The position numbers and the translations under genes were made by a program. Below, one piece after another: positions 7,863-17,000 of a stretch of DNA of 64,000 nt; position 1 is the first letter of the stretch, and every line of letters begins with the position of its first letter. The stretch comes from a virus. The notes under the pieces were generated by a model. It saw only the letters and a list, made by a program, of their open reading frames with translations, was not told the DNA's origin and did not search any database. The stretch covers positions 1 to 64,000 of the IMG/VR virus record IMGVR_UViG_3300028840_005911, one strand, 5' to 3'.

Positions 7863-8213
7863 CTACGGCTCTGTGAAGGCTACCTTGGTCTTCGAAGGCA
7901 TCCTCGTAATGGTGAACTCATACGAGGTGGTGTCGGTGGCATAGCTATTGAGCGCCTCGAACACTTCGATGACTCTATCTGATACATCGATCACCGCGTT
8001 GGTGATTGTCAGGACACGGTTGTGATTGGGGCCCGATGCAAGGGGGTCGACCAGCTTCAGCTTATCCCCGTACATCATCCCGAAGAGAATCGGGTCCGGT
8101 GTGGTGTCGGTATAGTTTGAGGGGATCCAATCCTTACCCCCAGACTCTGGAACGAAAGAGGGATCCAGAATCAGCTGGTACTCATCATGGACCGTCAGGT
8201 AGTTGTCGGCCAT
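7863..8213 (-). CDS. Small tail-associated protein, unknown
   Basis: I start at ATG 8213, which overlaps the previous stop (TGATG) and follows GAAGGGGGTG; a frame reaching 8291 lies antisense to no feature but sits wholly within the upstream gene's 3' end. The 116 residues (MADNYLTVHDEYQLILDP...) show no recognisable domain and are predicted mostly beta by eye. The end, YEFTITRMPSKTKVAFTEP, is strand-like. Tight coupling to the PKD-containing baseplate/tail protein suggests a partner of it or of the following 199-residue protein. Confidence 0.75.
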   Translation of the reverse strand: MADNYLTVHDEYQLILDPSFVPESGGKDWIPSNYTDTTPDPILFGMMYGDKLKLVDPLASGPNHNRVLTITNAVIDVSDRVIEVFEALNSYATDTTSYEFTITRMPSKTKVAFTEP

Positions 8214-11200
8214 CAGGGCACCCCCTTCAAAGATACTTGAACGACCTCGTTTGGAGATAGCTCGTCTATCTTTTCGAAACCAGGATGCCACAAGGAGTTC
8301 AATCTTACAACCGCCTGGGCTGTCGTATCGCTGGATGTAGACGAGCTCGAGACAGCTATCTTACCCGGATGGATGTACTCAGTAACTATGAATGCCCCGT
8401 CGTTACTGGGGTCATCTGAGTTGGAGACGTTGACCACGGTACCTACAAGGCCCGGGGTGAATGCGTCGAATGGTTTGTTGGGGGATACGCCGGTATCCAT
8501 AACCTCTATCTCGATCCTGCTCCCAGTGTAGACCGATTTGGCTCTCTCGATGACGTTGCTCATCATGATCGGCCGGATGACACGGAAGTCTATCCCTGTA
8601 AGGTTTGTGAACGTCGGTGTGGTACCGTCCAGGTTCTTCAACCTGACCTGAGTCTCGCTGATGTACGGCACCGTGGAATTCACCCCATCTATCCGGTACT
8701 CTCCTTCGTGGGTGCCGGATTCGATGATGAGATGGTCCTCTATACCCACTTCATTGGTCATGAAGCTCGCAGACGAAGAAGTGACGATGTTGTTCGACGA
8801 TGAGGTGGCCAGGTCGTCACCCTTCAAGACCGGGTTGAGCGCTCGGCGAGCTATGCAGCAAACTAGGTCGGTGCCGTAGTTGAAGAGCGTGGTGCTAAGT
8901 GCGGAGACCAGGAAGGTTCCTGGGTCAGTACGAGAGACCTCCCGCAGTAGGATCACTTCGTTGTCATCCACCACCGTTCCTATCTCATACATCCCCGGGG
9001 TGAGGGTACTGGCTCCAGGCTGGCCGGCAAAGATCACCAGTATATCCCCCTCACGTACCGGGGCATTGGTCCACGGGGAGTCTGCAGCAACCCTAGCACG
9101 AACATCCCCTGTGTCCCAACCTGTAGCTGAGCTCGCCCTTACCGACCCACCGGACTCGAAGGTGGTGACATCTCGCAGCAGGAAATCATTTCTTGTTGAG
9201 AAAGGCCGCGAGCCTTGGTTCCACAGCACCAGACCCTGTTGGTTCCTGTCGTCTGCCCGGGCAGTTGCTTCTATTCCCCACCCCACATTGTCGTAGAAAT
9301 GGAGCCTCATGGACGGGTATGCGTCCTCATCGACGTCGATGTCGTCCACCAGGGCCCTAACCGCCACAGCGAGCACGTTCGTATAGGTGGGCTTGATCCT
9401 GTTCATGAAGTCGAGTGCGAATGTGACATCATTGACGTCGAAGACGTCAGAGTCTATCTCGACCTTGAAGTTGTGGTACTTCAGTATCTCGATCCCGGAT
9501 AGAGCAGACTTCCACCAGAGCGGGTCCTTAATGTAGTCCAGGACCTCAACACCTTTCGAGAGTGGGGCGAATCTATTTACCTTGTCCCCTACAGCATACT
9601 CGACTCCGGTGACCGGATTGATCTCTATTCCGACCTCGGTCGGATAGAAGTAGATCCTCCTCGTACCTGTCCGCTTACCCTTCTCGTCCAGGTCCTCTAT
9701 CAGGAACCTCCCAAGGTTGGTTCCTTCCGGGGTGGTCGAGTAGTTGGTCTCGAGCTCGAGTATGATCCCGTCTTCTTCTGCGAAAGGCAGACCAAGAAGA
9801 ATCTGCAGACCCAGCCTAAGATTGTCCATGGATGGGCCATTGACCAGGGCATAGGCGAGACCAGTGACCGCGCTCAGGTATGGGGCTCTTGTCTGTGACG
9901 CAGTCAGGTCATCCTGACCAAGACCAACCAAGGTTCCGAAGTTGGCCTCCACCGCATCGTTGTTGTCGTAGAAGTTGCACTCTCCCCACAGGGCGTCAGG
10001 GGCTGGGTTGTCCAGAGTAAATAGCCCGCTCGTGAATTGAATGAGGCTGTTCTCCAAGATGTAGTCGAGGTTCTCTCGTAGAACTACCGGCGGCTCGTAG
10101 AGCTTCTCCTGAAGAGCAGGTACGCTGATCAGATCCTCATCCACGACACACACCGAGTTGTGGATAATCCTCTTGGCACGGATGGTCATACTGAAGATCG
10201 AGAACGGTCTATTGACCAGGTTCACTCCAGGGGGGATGAACTGGATGAGTGCCTCGGCTGCTGCAGCTACCTCGGCGTCAGTGGGTTGGGTTCCCAGTAT
10301 CCTGAGGTCACGGACCAGCTGCCTCCACTGTGTTCTGGAGATGAGGTTGCTGGCCGTATCGAGGTCTTCGAGGGTAAGCTCGAATCCAAGGCGGTTCCGG
10401 TCTACACCCACCACCTGTGCTTGGATCTCGGCTGTGATACCGGTGTCCTTTCTACGTACCTCGAGCACGAGTATGTCACCGGTACGGGCTCCTATCTCTT
10501 CGAGATCGAGGCCGGTAGTGTGCAACAGGTGTGGGACTCTCCACTTTACCCCGACGAGACCATCAGCTATGGCCTCTTCATTCACAATGGCCACGCTGAC
10601 TTCGTTCGATGTTGATGGATCTGTGGTGTTGTACACGCGCTCGATTGTGAACCCCTCATCGTTTATGACAATGATGCGGCCCTTGGACCCGTAGTTGGTA
10701 TCGAGCTTCGTGAAGTCTGTTTTGTCTGCGTCCGAGATGTCTCCGTAGGGAACGTAGAAGATGGACGTGTTACCAACCCCCGGAGTTTCACCTATCCGGC
10801 CTGATGTCCCGTTCGTTCCAGAGTCATTACCGAACGTGGGGTTCCCCACAATGATTCTCTGGTCTTCTGTGTAGATATCGGTGTACGTCTGGTATCTCTG
10901 CCACTTCCTTTGCACGGTGCTTTGGATAGTGGCCAAGGACTTGTTGTCATCGTTAGACCAGAGAGTTACGAGATCGGCGCCGATGATCTGGATAACTGCT
11001 GACCATACAGAAGTGATGATCTCTCGGTCCTCGACGAGATTCCAGAAGTCAGAGATGTAGCTCCACAGGAAGTGTGGGTCTGGGACGATGCCTTCCCCAC
11101 AAGGGACCCTAGTCAGTTGGATGTTGACCTGCGCGCTGACCGGGTCACTTTCCAGCTCCCCGTCGCTGACCACCAATTGAACAACGTAGAGACCAACCTT

Positions 11201-11458
11201 GTCCGGTACGAATGAGACGGCTGCCCTATCCTCACGAATGTCTCTGAAGGAGCTGTTCGTGAGGCCACTACCGACTGGGATCTGGTTGAACGTCCAGATG
11301 TATTGGAGCGCCTGACCCTCTGGATCGAAGCTGGCCCTACCGTCGAGCTGGATGATGGAACCCAAGAAGGCATTGAGGTTCGTGTAGGCCAGACTCGCTA
11401 CCGGCTTCTCGTTAAGCTCGGTAGTCGTATACCCGTAGAACTTCTTCGTGGTCGTCAT
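8213..11458 (-). CDS. Baseplate/tail protein with N-terminal PKD domain (gpI-like region)
   Basis: A 1081-residue protein. Residues about 15-115 form a PKD domain (IIQLDGRASFDPEGQALQY, closing with the YVVQLVVSDG strand). A Trp-rich helical segment follows (ISDFWNLVEDREIITSVWSA, then WQRYQTYTDIY). Such segments occur near the start of baseplate proteins encoded next to J/gp6 homologues, so a gpI-like wedge role is likely. Several beta modules of the type GDxLxIxxGxxxGxYxI (for example IEDHLIIESGTHEGEYRID near residue 910) match those in the J-like protein upstream. It starts two bases after the LamG-type protein stops. Confidence 0.85.
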   Translation of the reverse strand: MTTTKKFYGYTTTELNEKPVASLAYTNLNAFLGSIIQLDGRASFDPEGQALQYIWTFNQIPVGSGLTNSSFRDIREDRAAVSFVPDKVGLYVVQLVVSDGELESDPVSAQVNIQLTRVPCGEGIVPDPHFLWSYISDFWNLVEDREIITSVWSAVIQIIGADLVTLWSNDDNKSLATIQSTVQRKWQRYQTYTDIYTEDQRIIVGNPTFGNDSGTNGTSGRIGETPGVGNTSIFYVPYGDISDADKTDFTKLDTNYGSKGRIIVINDEGFTIERVYNTTDPSTSNEVSVAIVNEEAIADGLVGVKWRVPHLLHTTGLDLEEIGARTGDILVLEVRRKDTGITAEIQAQVVGVDRNRLGFELTLEDLDTASNLISRTQWRQLVRDLRILGTQPTDAEVAAAAEALIQFIPPGVNLVNRPFSIFSMTIRAKRIIHNSVCVVDEDLISVPALQEKLYEPPVVLRENLDYILENSLIQFTSGLFTLDNPAPDALWGECNFYDNNDAVEANFGTLVGLGQDDLTASQTRAPYLSAVTGLAYALVNGPSMDNLRLGLQILLGLPFAEEDGIILELETNYSTTPEGTNLGRFLIEDLDEKGKRTGTRRIYFYPTEVGIEINPVTGVEYAVGDKVNRFAPLSKGVEVLDYIKDPLWWKSALSGIEILKYHNFKVEIDSDVFDVNDVTFALDFMNRIKPTYTNVLAVAVRALVDDIDVDEDAYPSMRLHFYDNVGWGIEATARADDRNQQGLVLWNQGSRPFSTRNDFLLRDVTTFESGGSVRASSATGWDTGDVRARVAADSPWTNAPVREGDILVIFAGQPGASTLTPGMYEIGTVVDDNEVILLREVSRTDPGTFLVSALSTTLFNYGTDLVCCIARRALNPVLKGDDLATSSSNNIVTSSSASFMTNEVGIEDHLIIESGTHEGEYRIDGVNSTVPYISETQVRLKNLDGTTPTFTNLTGIDFRVIRPIMMSNVIERAKSVYTGSRIEIEVMDTGVSPNKPFDAFTPGLVGTVVNVSNSDDPSNDGAFIVTEYIHPGKIAVSSSSTSSDTTAQAVVRLNSLWHPGFEKIDELSPNEVVQVSLKGVP

Positions 11459-11459
11459 G

Positions 11460-13715
11460 TCATGGCCCTATGTTTTCGAACGAGGCTATGATGTTGGCCT
11501 CGTGATCGAATCTCTGCAGTAGCTCGTCCTCATCCAGAACCTGGGAGGCCTTGATGTCGAACCCCTCTGAGACATTGAAGTTGAAGAACCTCCACCGACT
11601 CGTGCATTCATTTCCATCAAGAAGGCTACCAAACGCTACCTTAGACCCTCCACCCTCGGTATTGGGGTAGTCGAACAGGTTGGTGAGGAAGCTGATGGCC
11701 GGCGATTCTCCATTGTCTATGTACAGACGTAGGTAACCCCCAATGGTCTTCTCGAGTCGGTAGATGTGGTACCTGGTCCAGTCGACTGAGTAGTAGATCC
11801 CATCTGTGTCTTCCGTCCCAGCTCTGATATTGAACAGGGTATCATCGATATCATCTTCCGTAGAGATGAACACGATCTTCCCTAGCTCCGGTCCGCCATC
11901 CGCGAAGGAGAGAACCGTTTTGTAGGTCCCGTCATCGAGCACCACCCCGACACCGGTGTTCTCTCTGACCGGAGACTCCGTGGTTCCTAGAGAGTAAGCA
12001 TCGACCTTCACTGAGAACTCGGTGGTGATACCTCTCCCAGAGTTGAAGTCTGACTCTGCCTTTTCATACCTCGTGAAAGCAGAGTCAGAATCATCCCCTA
12101 TGACCAGGGCGTCATCGTCAGTGTCAATTGATGTTGGTCCGGACCCGACCTTTGACCATGGGGCTTGCGGAGTAAGGCCGTCGCGAGCGTCATACAGCCG
12201 CAAGTTGGTGTAGTACCTGAACTCTCCGATGTAGAACTCTGACTTGGCCTTGCCTACCACACCGTTATGACCAAAGCCGACCGAAGGTCCTGGAAGGCTT
12301 GTGGATGGGAGGTTGGCCAGCAAGACGTCAGAGATAGGAGAGTAGTATAGATGCCCATCCGTATCGTCCTCGAGCATCCTAAACAGCTTCGCACCGTAAC
12401 CTGGGTCGAAGATGAACCGGTACCTGAACTCGGAAGTCCAGTCGATATCCAGACCAGAATAAGAACCCTGCAGCTTCTGATCTCCTGTGCCGAGGACCCC
12501 TACAGTCTTCTTGACCAGGTTGTCGGTGAACCCTACCCGGGCCGCGTTGGTACCATCGTCGACGTATACCTCGAACCCGCTGGTTTGCATCCCCGACTCC
12601 TGGTCAGAGACATCACCGTAGAGGGAGAAGTCCACCAAGGTGGGTAGAGCCGCAACCCTTGGCTCTACCCTGTAGAATCCGAAGCTGGCTTCGAGATCTT
12701 CTCTGGTCAGTATCAGGTAGTCGTTCTTGAGCTCCTCGGTGCCATCGATGTCATCGTAGGTGCCGGGGAAGATAAGCCAAGGTCTGTCCTCATCTCTCGG
12801 GAGCTTCTCTTGGGAATAGGCGGTTTCGTTATCGGTCAGGATGAATCCCTCATGCTCTCCTTGGAACAGCCCTTCACCGATCATGGCGCCGGTGTAGTTG
12901 TAGAAGTACACCGCCTTCCAGTACGAGATGGAGTTGGTACCCTCGAACCCGTGACCAAAGAATGCCAGCGGCTGGCCTGTCCTTTGTTGATCATCTGGGA
13001 TGGTAGGAAAGTCACTGACCTGTCCGTCTATGAGCAGCGTATCGGTGGTAAAGGACTCCTCCCCTACCGATACCAAGAGCTGGACCTTATCGCGCCTGGT
13101 GTCCCACAAAAGCTTGTAGTTGTATTCGACAGCATCCCAGTCGAAGTTGGCCAGGTAAGTCGTAGCAGGGTGAAGTGGACGTTGGGTGGAGTTCTGGTCT
13201 CCGTCGAATATCTCTATCCACCTGCTGACTCCATCCGTGTAGAATCTGACGAATAGCCCTGTGTCGTTGATGAAGAACCCGAAGACCACCCCAGTGAAGT
13301 CATTGACCGGCGATGGGGCCGGGCTGATGTCGGCCTCGCTGAGCTTCAGCTTGACCTCCATCATGAGCGGGTCATCCTGATCCATTGGGGAGTCCACACC
13401 TCCGAAGAAGTACAGCCCATTGAGGTTGTCGTTCGGGTCACCAGACTTAGTGATCTTCAAGTAATCCCCATCTATCGCCCTGGTGACTTCTCCATCGGAG
13501 ACGCCGAACAACCTGTCGAGTACGAACCTCGGGGTGATTATGTTCTCGGGGAGCTCCCCAGATTCGTAATGGGCCGTGCTGTATCCAAGGTGTGCGAGGA
13601 TAGTTGGCCTGTCGATGGCATAGGTATCGTCCCTAAGACTGAAGCGGACACTGGAAGTGACCTTCCCGATGGTCGCCGGGTACGGGGACTGGTTACACAG
13701 TATCGGGCTTGACAC
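11460..13715 (-). CDS. Structural protein with three LamG/jelly-roll-like domains
   Basis: A 751-residue protein. It starts with GTG at 13715, six bases after AGGAGA. Three similar jelly-roll-like segments are visible. Each has a D-W-(D/T) strand followed by a Y-x-(Y/F)-x-(L/F) strand and a strand ending in LL/LF/LY. The three are FDWDAVEYNYKLLWDTRRD (about 190-215), IDWTSEFRYRFIFDPG (about 425-445) and VDWTRYHIYRLEK then YLRLYIDNG (about 650-680). Concanavalin-A-like domains of this kind usually bind carbohydrate. The gene lies between the J-like and PKD baseplate genes, so it is probably a baseplate-attached sugar-binding arm. Confidence 0.85.
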   Translation of the reverse strand: MSSPILCNQSPYPATIGKVTSSVRFSLRDDTYAIDRPTILAHLGYSTAHYESGELPENIITPRFVLDRLFGVSDGEVTRAIDGDYLKITKSGDPNDNLNGLYFFGGVDSPMDQDDPLMMEVKLKLSEADISPAPSPVNDFTGVVFGFFINDTGLFVRFYTDGVSRWIEIFDGDQNSTQRPLHPATTYLANFDWDAVEYNYKLLWDTRRDKVQLLVSVGEESFTTDTLLIDGQVSDFPTIPDDQQRTGQPLAFFGHGFEGTNSISYWKAVYFYNYTGAMIGEGLFQGEHEGFILTDNETAYSQEKLPRDEDRPWLIFPGTYDDIDGTEELKNDYLILTREDLEASFGFYRVEPRVAALPTLVDFSLYGDVSDQESGMQTSGFEVYVDDGTNAARVGFTDNLVKKTVGVLGTGDQKLQGSYSGLDIDWTSEFRYRFIFDPGYGAKLFRMLEDDTDGHLYYSPISDVLLANLPSTSLPGPSVGFGHNGVVGKAKSEFYIGEFRYYTNLRLYDARDGLTPQAPWSKVGSGPTSIDTDDDALVIGDDSDSAFTRYEKAESDFNSGRGITTEFSVKVDAYSLGTTESPVRENTGVGVVLDDGTYKTVLSFADGGPELGKIVFISTEDDIDDTLFNIRAGTEDTDGIYYSVDWTRYHIYRLEKTIGGYLRLYIDNGESPAISFLTNLFDYPNTEGGGSKVAFGSLLDGNECTSRWRFFNFNVSEGFDIKASQVLDEDELLQRFDHEANIIASFENIGP

Positions 13716-13736
13716 AGGTCTCTCCTATGCTACCAT
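13709..13736 (+). promoter_or_regulatory. Candidate promoter for the orphan plus-strand gene
   Basis: TTGACA (13709-13714), a 16-base spacer and TACCAT (13731-13736), which fits TANNNT. Transcription would begin about six to seven bases further on, right at the ATG at 13743. The transcript would therefore be leaderless or nearly so, which fits the absence of a ribosome site. The -35 box overlaps the GTG start of the divergent gene, so it may be partly coincidence. Confidence 0.4.
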
Positions 13737-13742
13737 CAACTC

Positions 13743-14063
13743 ATGCGGTACCGGACCATGGATCCAGATAAAGTGAGGGAACTTATCGAAGGACAGCAGG
13801 ATATCCTCACTGACATGGCCGACAAAGACAGCAAGATCTATACCGAGGCAACTTGCCCCAACTGCCACGACCAGCAGTGTTACAAGAAAATAAACCCGCC
13901 AGAGATTCAGACGGATCACACCGGAGAGACCGTCTTCTCCTACAAGTTTGAGAAGAACGGGATGTTGCGGGGTGTCGCCTGCTGTCTCCAGTGCGGAACA
14001 GAGTTCGACCCTCGGTCCGGTGTTATTCAAAAGTCCCCTCCGATCCTCACGACTCCCGAGTGA
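13743..14063 (+). CDS. Orphan plus-strand zinc-ribbon protein inside the minus-strand operon
   Basis: This is the only plus-strand gene between 1466 and 61985. The 106 residues include EATCPNCHDQQCYKK (C-x2-C-x4-C) and, about 40 residues later, GVACCLQCGTEFD (C-x2-C), a zinc-ribbon layout. The first ~30 residues are helical (VRELIEGQQDILTDMADKD). No Shine-Dalgarno precedes either ATG (13743 or 13758), but a promoter-like sequence ends just upstream. Its last 17 bases overlap the 3' end of the J-like gene, tail to tail. An antisense frame through the same DNA lacks any motif. Function unknown; a small transcription or regulatory factor is possible. Confidence 0.7.
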   Translation: MRYRTMDPDKVRELIEGQQDILTDMADKDSKIYTEATCPNCHDQQCYKKINPPEIQTDHTGETVFSYKFEKNGMLRGVACCLQCGTEFDPRSGVIQKSPPILTTPE

Positions 14064-17000
14064 TGTTCAGTCCATCATCCAGGTCGGCAAAGAACGCAGA
14101 GATCCTAGCCGTCCCGTTGTAGTTCACCTCGGTCCCTCCGATCACATTGTCAGATCTATCCACCACCAGGTCCCTATCGATATCGTGTGTGATAGAGACC
14201 AGAGTGATGGGATGTTCCACAGAGTTCGCTCCGCGCCTGGTTGCGATGGCCTCGATGTCTGATACCTCGAGCTCTTCTGTGGATCCAAGGTTGTTGATGT
14301 AGTCTTCTATCTCCTGACCTACCGTATCCTGAGACTGACCGCCACTATAGATGAGCGTGGTACGGACATAAGAAGGCAGGAAGTGTCGAGCGATTGGGTT
14401 GGCCACTACTGTGCGGTCTGAGTCAGACCTTAGCAGGTCGTTGATGGTGGCGGTGATGGATGACACCTGGTAGGTAATCTTCAGGTTTCTACCGCTGATT
14501 TCGACCAGGTTCTCAGCAAGATCGCTGTTCCCGACCGGGAGGAATCGTCTATCGAACACCAGATCCACCTCTTCAAAGGTGGAGAAGGTCAAAACGTTGT
14601 TGTCCACCACGTACAGGTACCCATCTACGGTTACTCCTGCCGTGTGGGCTAACCTGTCGTCTCTTGAGAGGTTGAACTCATCCCCTGCCCCAAGAGATTC
14701 AATGTTGATATCCGCATAGTACAGAGAGCCGTCGTAGTTGCTCTCCATCTCTGTAGAACTGAGACGGTATACGTCAGGCCTCCTAATTCTGAAGGGCATC
14801 GAATACCCGACAGGTACAAGAGCCTGAACGCCTTCGTAGTCCTTCACGGTGAACATCGTCTTGGACCCATGGATTCCGCCTCTGATCCTATACCATGCTC
14901 CAGTCTCTGCAACCGTGAATGGTTTGTTGACGTACACCCTGATCTCTGTTTCGCTATCCACATACTCAATAGGGTAGACGCCCTGATTGTCACCGAACAG
15001 AATCTCCAGTCTTTCCCCCTGCACGATTCCGTCAGTGACGAAGGTTGCCGTAGAATCGGTCAGCTTCACCAGGTTCCCTCCGAAGAGGGAGATGTTCCCG
15101 GTGGAGGTGCCGAAGATGGTGTCACTCTCTTTGCTGGAGACCTGGTTCACTTCAAGGGCTGTCGGAACCGACTCGTAGACCCTGAATGCCTGGCCGGTGT
15201 TCGTGTCGTCTGCGGTCCGATACCAACTGAAGTCGCCAGGTCCAATAGTAGTGGCGACCACAAGATCAATCTCCACCCGGTCATTGCTAAGATCCAGGTC
15301 GGTGATCTCGAAAGTGCCGAGGATATCCTCCCTGGTCGCCTCGAAGATTGTTATGTAATGGCCGATCTGTGTACCGAGAGATCCTGAATCGGTAGTGTCG
15401 GTCAACCAGGTCTTCGACGCCGATGGAGAGAGAGTGGCATCCCTTGAGCTCGGGGCAGAGAACTCCCTACCAACGACTGCCTCTGTCGTTGAGGTCATCA
15501 CCCTGTCTAACCTTAGAGTTGTCGCATCGACTACTTCTTCGATGATGTACTGGCCCTCGTCAGGGCCGCTGTCGATGTAAAGGAGCTGACCGAGGAGAGG
15601 ATTGACGGCGTCCATCTGAGTGAAGTCCAGAAGGGAGCTGTCAGTGACTCGGACCCTGTTGGATCCTACCGTTGTCAGCAGTCCTGCTGTGTTATCGAAT
15701 ATGCCGAGAGACTCGAATGTGTTTCCTGATCCATCTCGGAAAGGAATCTGCTGGTAATACTCGAATATGTCCCCAACCTGGAGCTCGAGATCGAACACAT
15801 TGGGCCCGCCGGGCTCAGTCAGCTCCAGAACAGTCTCTTCGTAAAGTGCGCCAAAAGATGATCTCACCACTCTGACGTCCCTTGGGTTTTCTATGTCCTC
15901 CTCACCGGGAGCTGGGAGTATAAACTTCCCGTCGAAGTCAGAGAATCTGAACTCCTGCCCGTTGTTGTCTTCGAGGCGTCCGCCGGCGATACCGGTGGTC
16001 ACTTCAACCGACGCAGGCTCAACGAAGTACAGCCGGGCTATACCGGTAGATGGTAATCCCACCCTATATTGCGTGCTGTCTTGGGGATAGACGGAGAAGT
16101 CCTTACCGCCCTCAGACGTCGGGATGATCTTCACCCATGACGGGCTTGCAGCCAGGGCTGCGACCTCCTTTACCTCGTAATCTCCGATGTTGCCAGTATT
16201 CAGGATGGTCAGCCTATCCCCTACGACTACGCCCCGCGCAGCGAAGTCCACCTCGGTATCCTCAAGACGGAAGTCACCAGTGACTTCCTTAGCCTCTCCT
16301 GTGAAGCTCGTGACCTTATCACCTTCATTCCTATTGGAGAAGGTTCCGAGAGCCCTGATATCTACGGTATCACCAAACGGTACCTTCAATCCGGTGGGCT
16401 GATTTGACGAGTCCAGGAGCTCAATCTCTTTGACCCTCACCATGGGCCTATCAATGCCAGAGAATGAGGTGTAGACAGTGAAGTCCAAACCAGTAGCTGT
16501 GTTGTTGGCGACTGCATCAATCTGCAGGGTGGTTCCAGTTACCGCTAGTATTCCGAAAGTCCTGAGGTCTGTGCCAGAAAGTATCTCGAGGGTATCCCCT
16601 ACCGCGACCCCGGCCAACAGGAAGTTGGATGTTCCCGTAGACGTGACGGTGTCTGATCCTGCTATCGTAGACAGATCTCCCCCGGTAAATATCGACCCGA
16701 GTGGTATCTTCACCACCCTCGGATCTACCAGGTCGATATCGAGCTCGTCATCGATACGATATCGAAGACCGCTACCATCTCCAAATCCGGTAGGAGTGAC
16801 TGTCTTGGTAAGCTCTCTGTCCAGAAGTAGGGTGTCTGCGGTGTCTATGGAATCCAACAGAGCTCTTACAGTGTAGATGCCGGCATCGTCACCGGTCTCT
16901 ATGACCAGAGAATCCCCGATATCTACCCCAAGGTTATCGAAATCGATCCCTGGTCCCCGGCCACTAATCGCCCTTGAGTTGTCGCGGTCCCTGACCTGGT

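Noticed and set aside
13725-14030. Minus-strand frame of 101 codons opposite the orphan zinc-ribbon gene
   Set aside because: It would keep the operon's direction, but it has no ribosome site at its start and no motif, while the plus-strand frame has two C-x2-C pairs.
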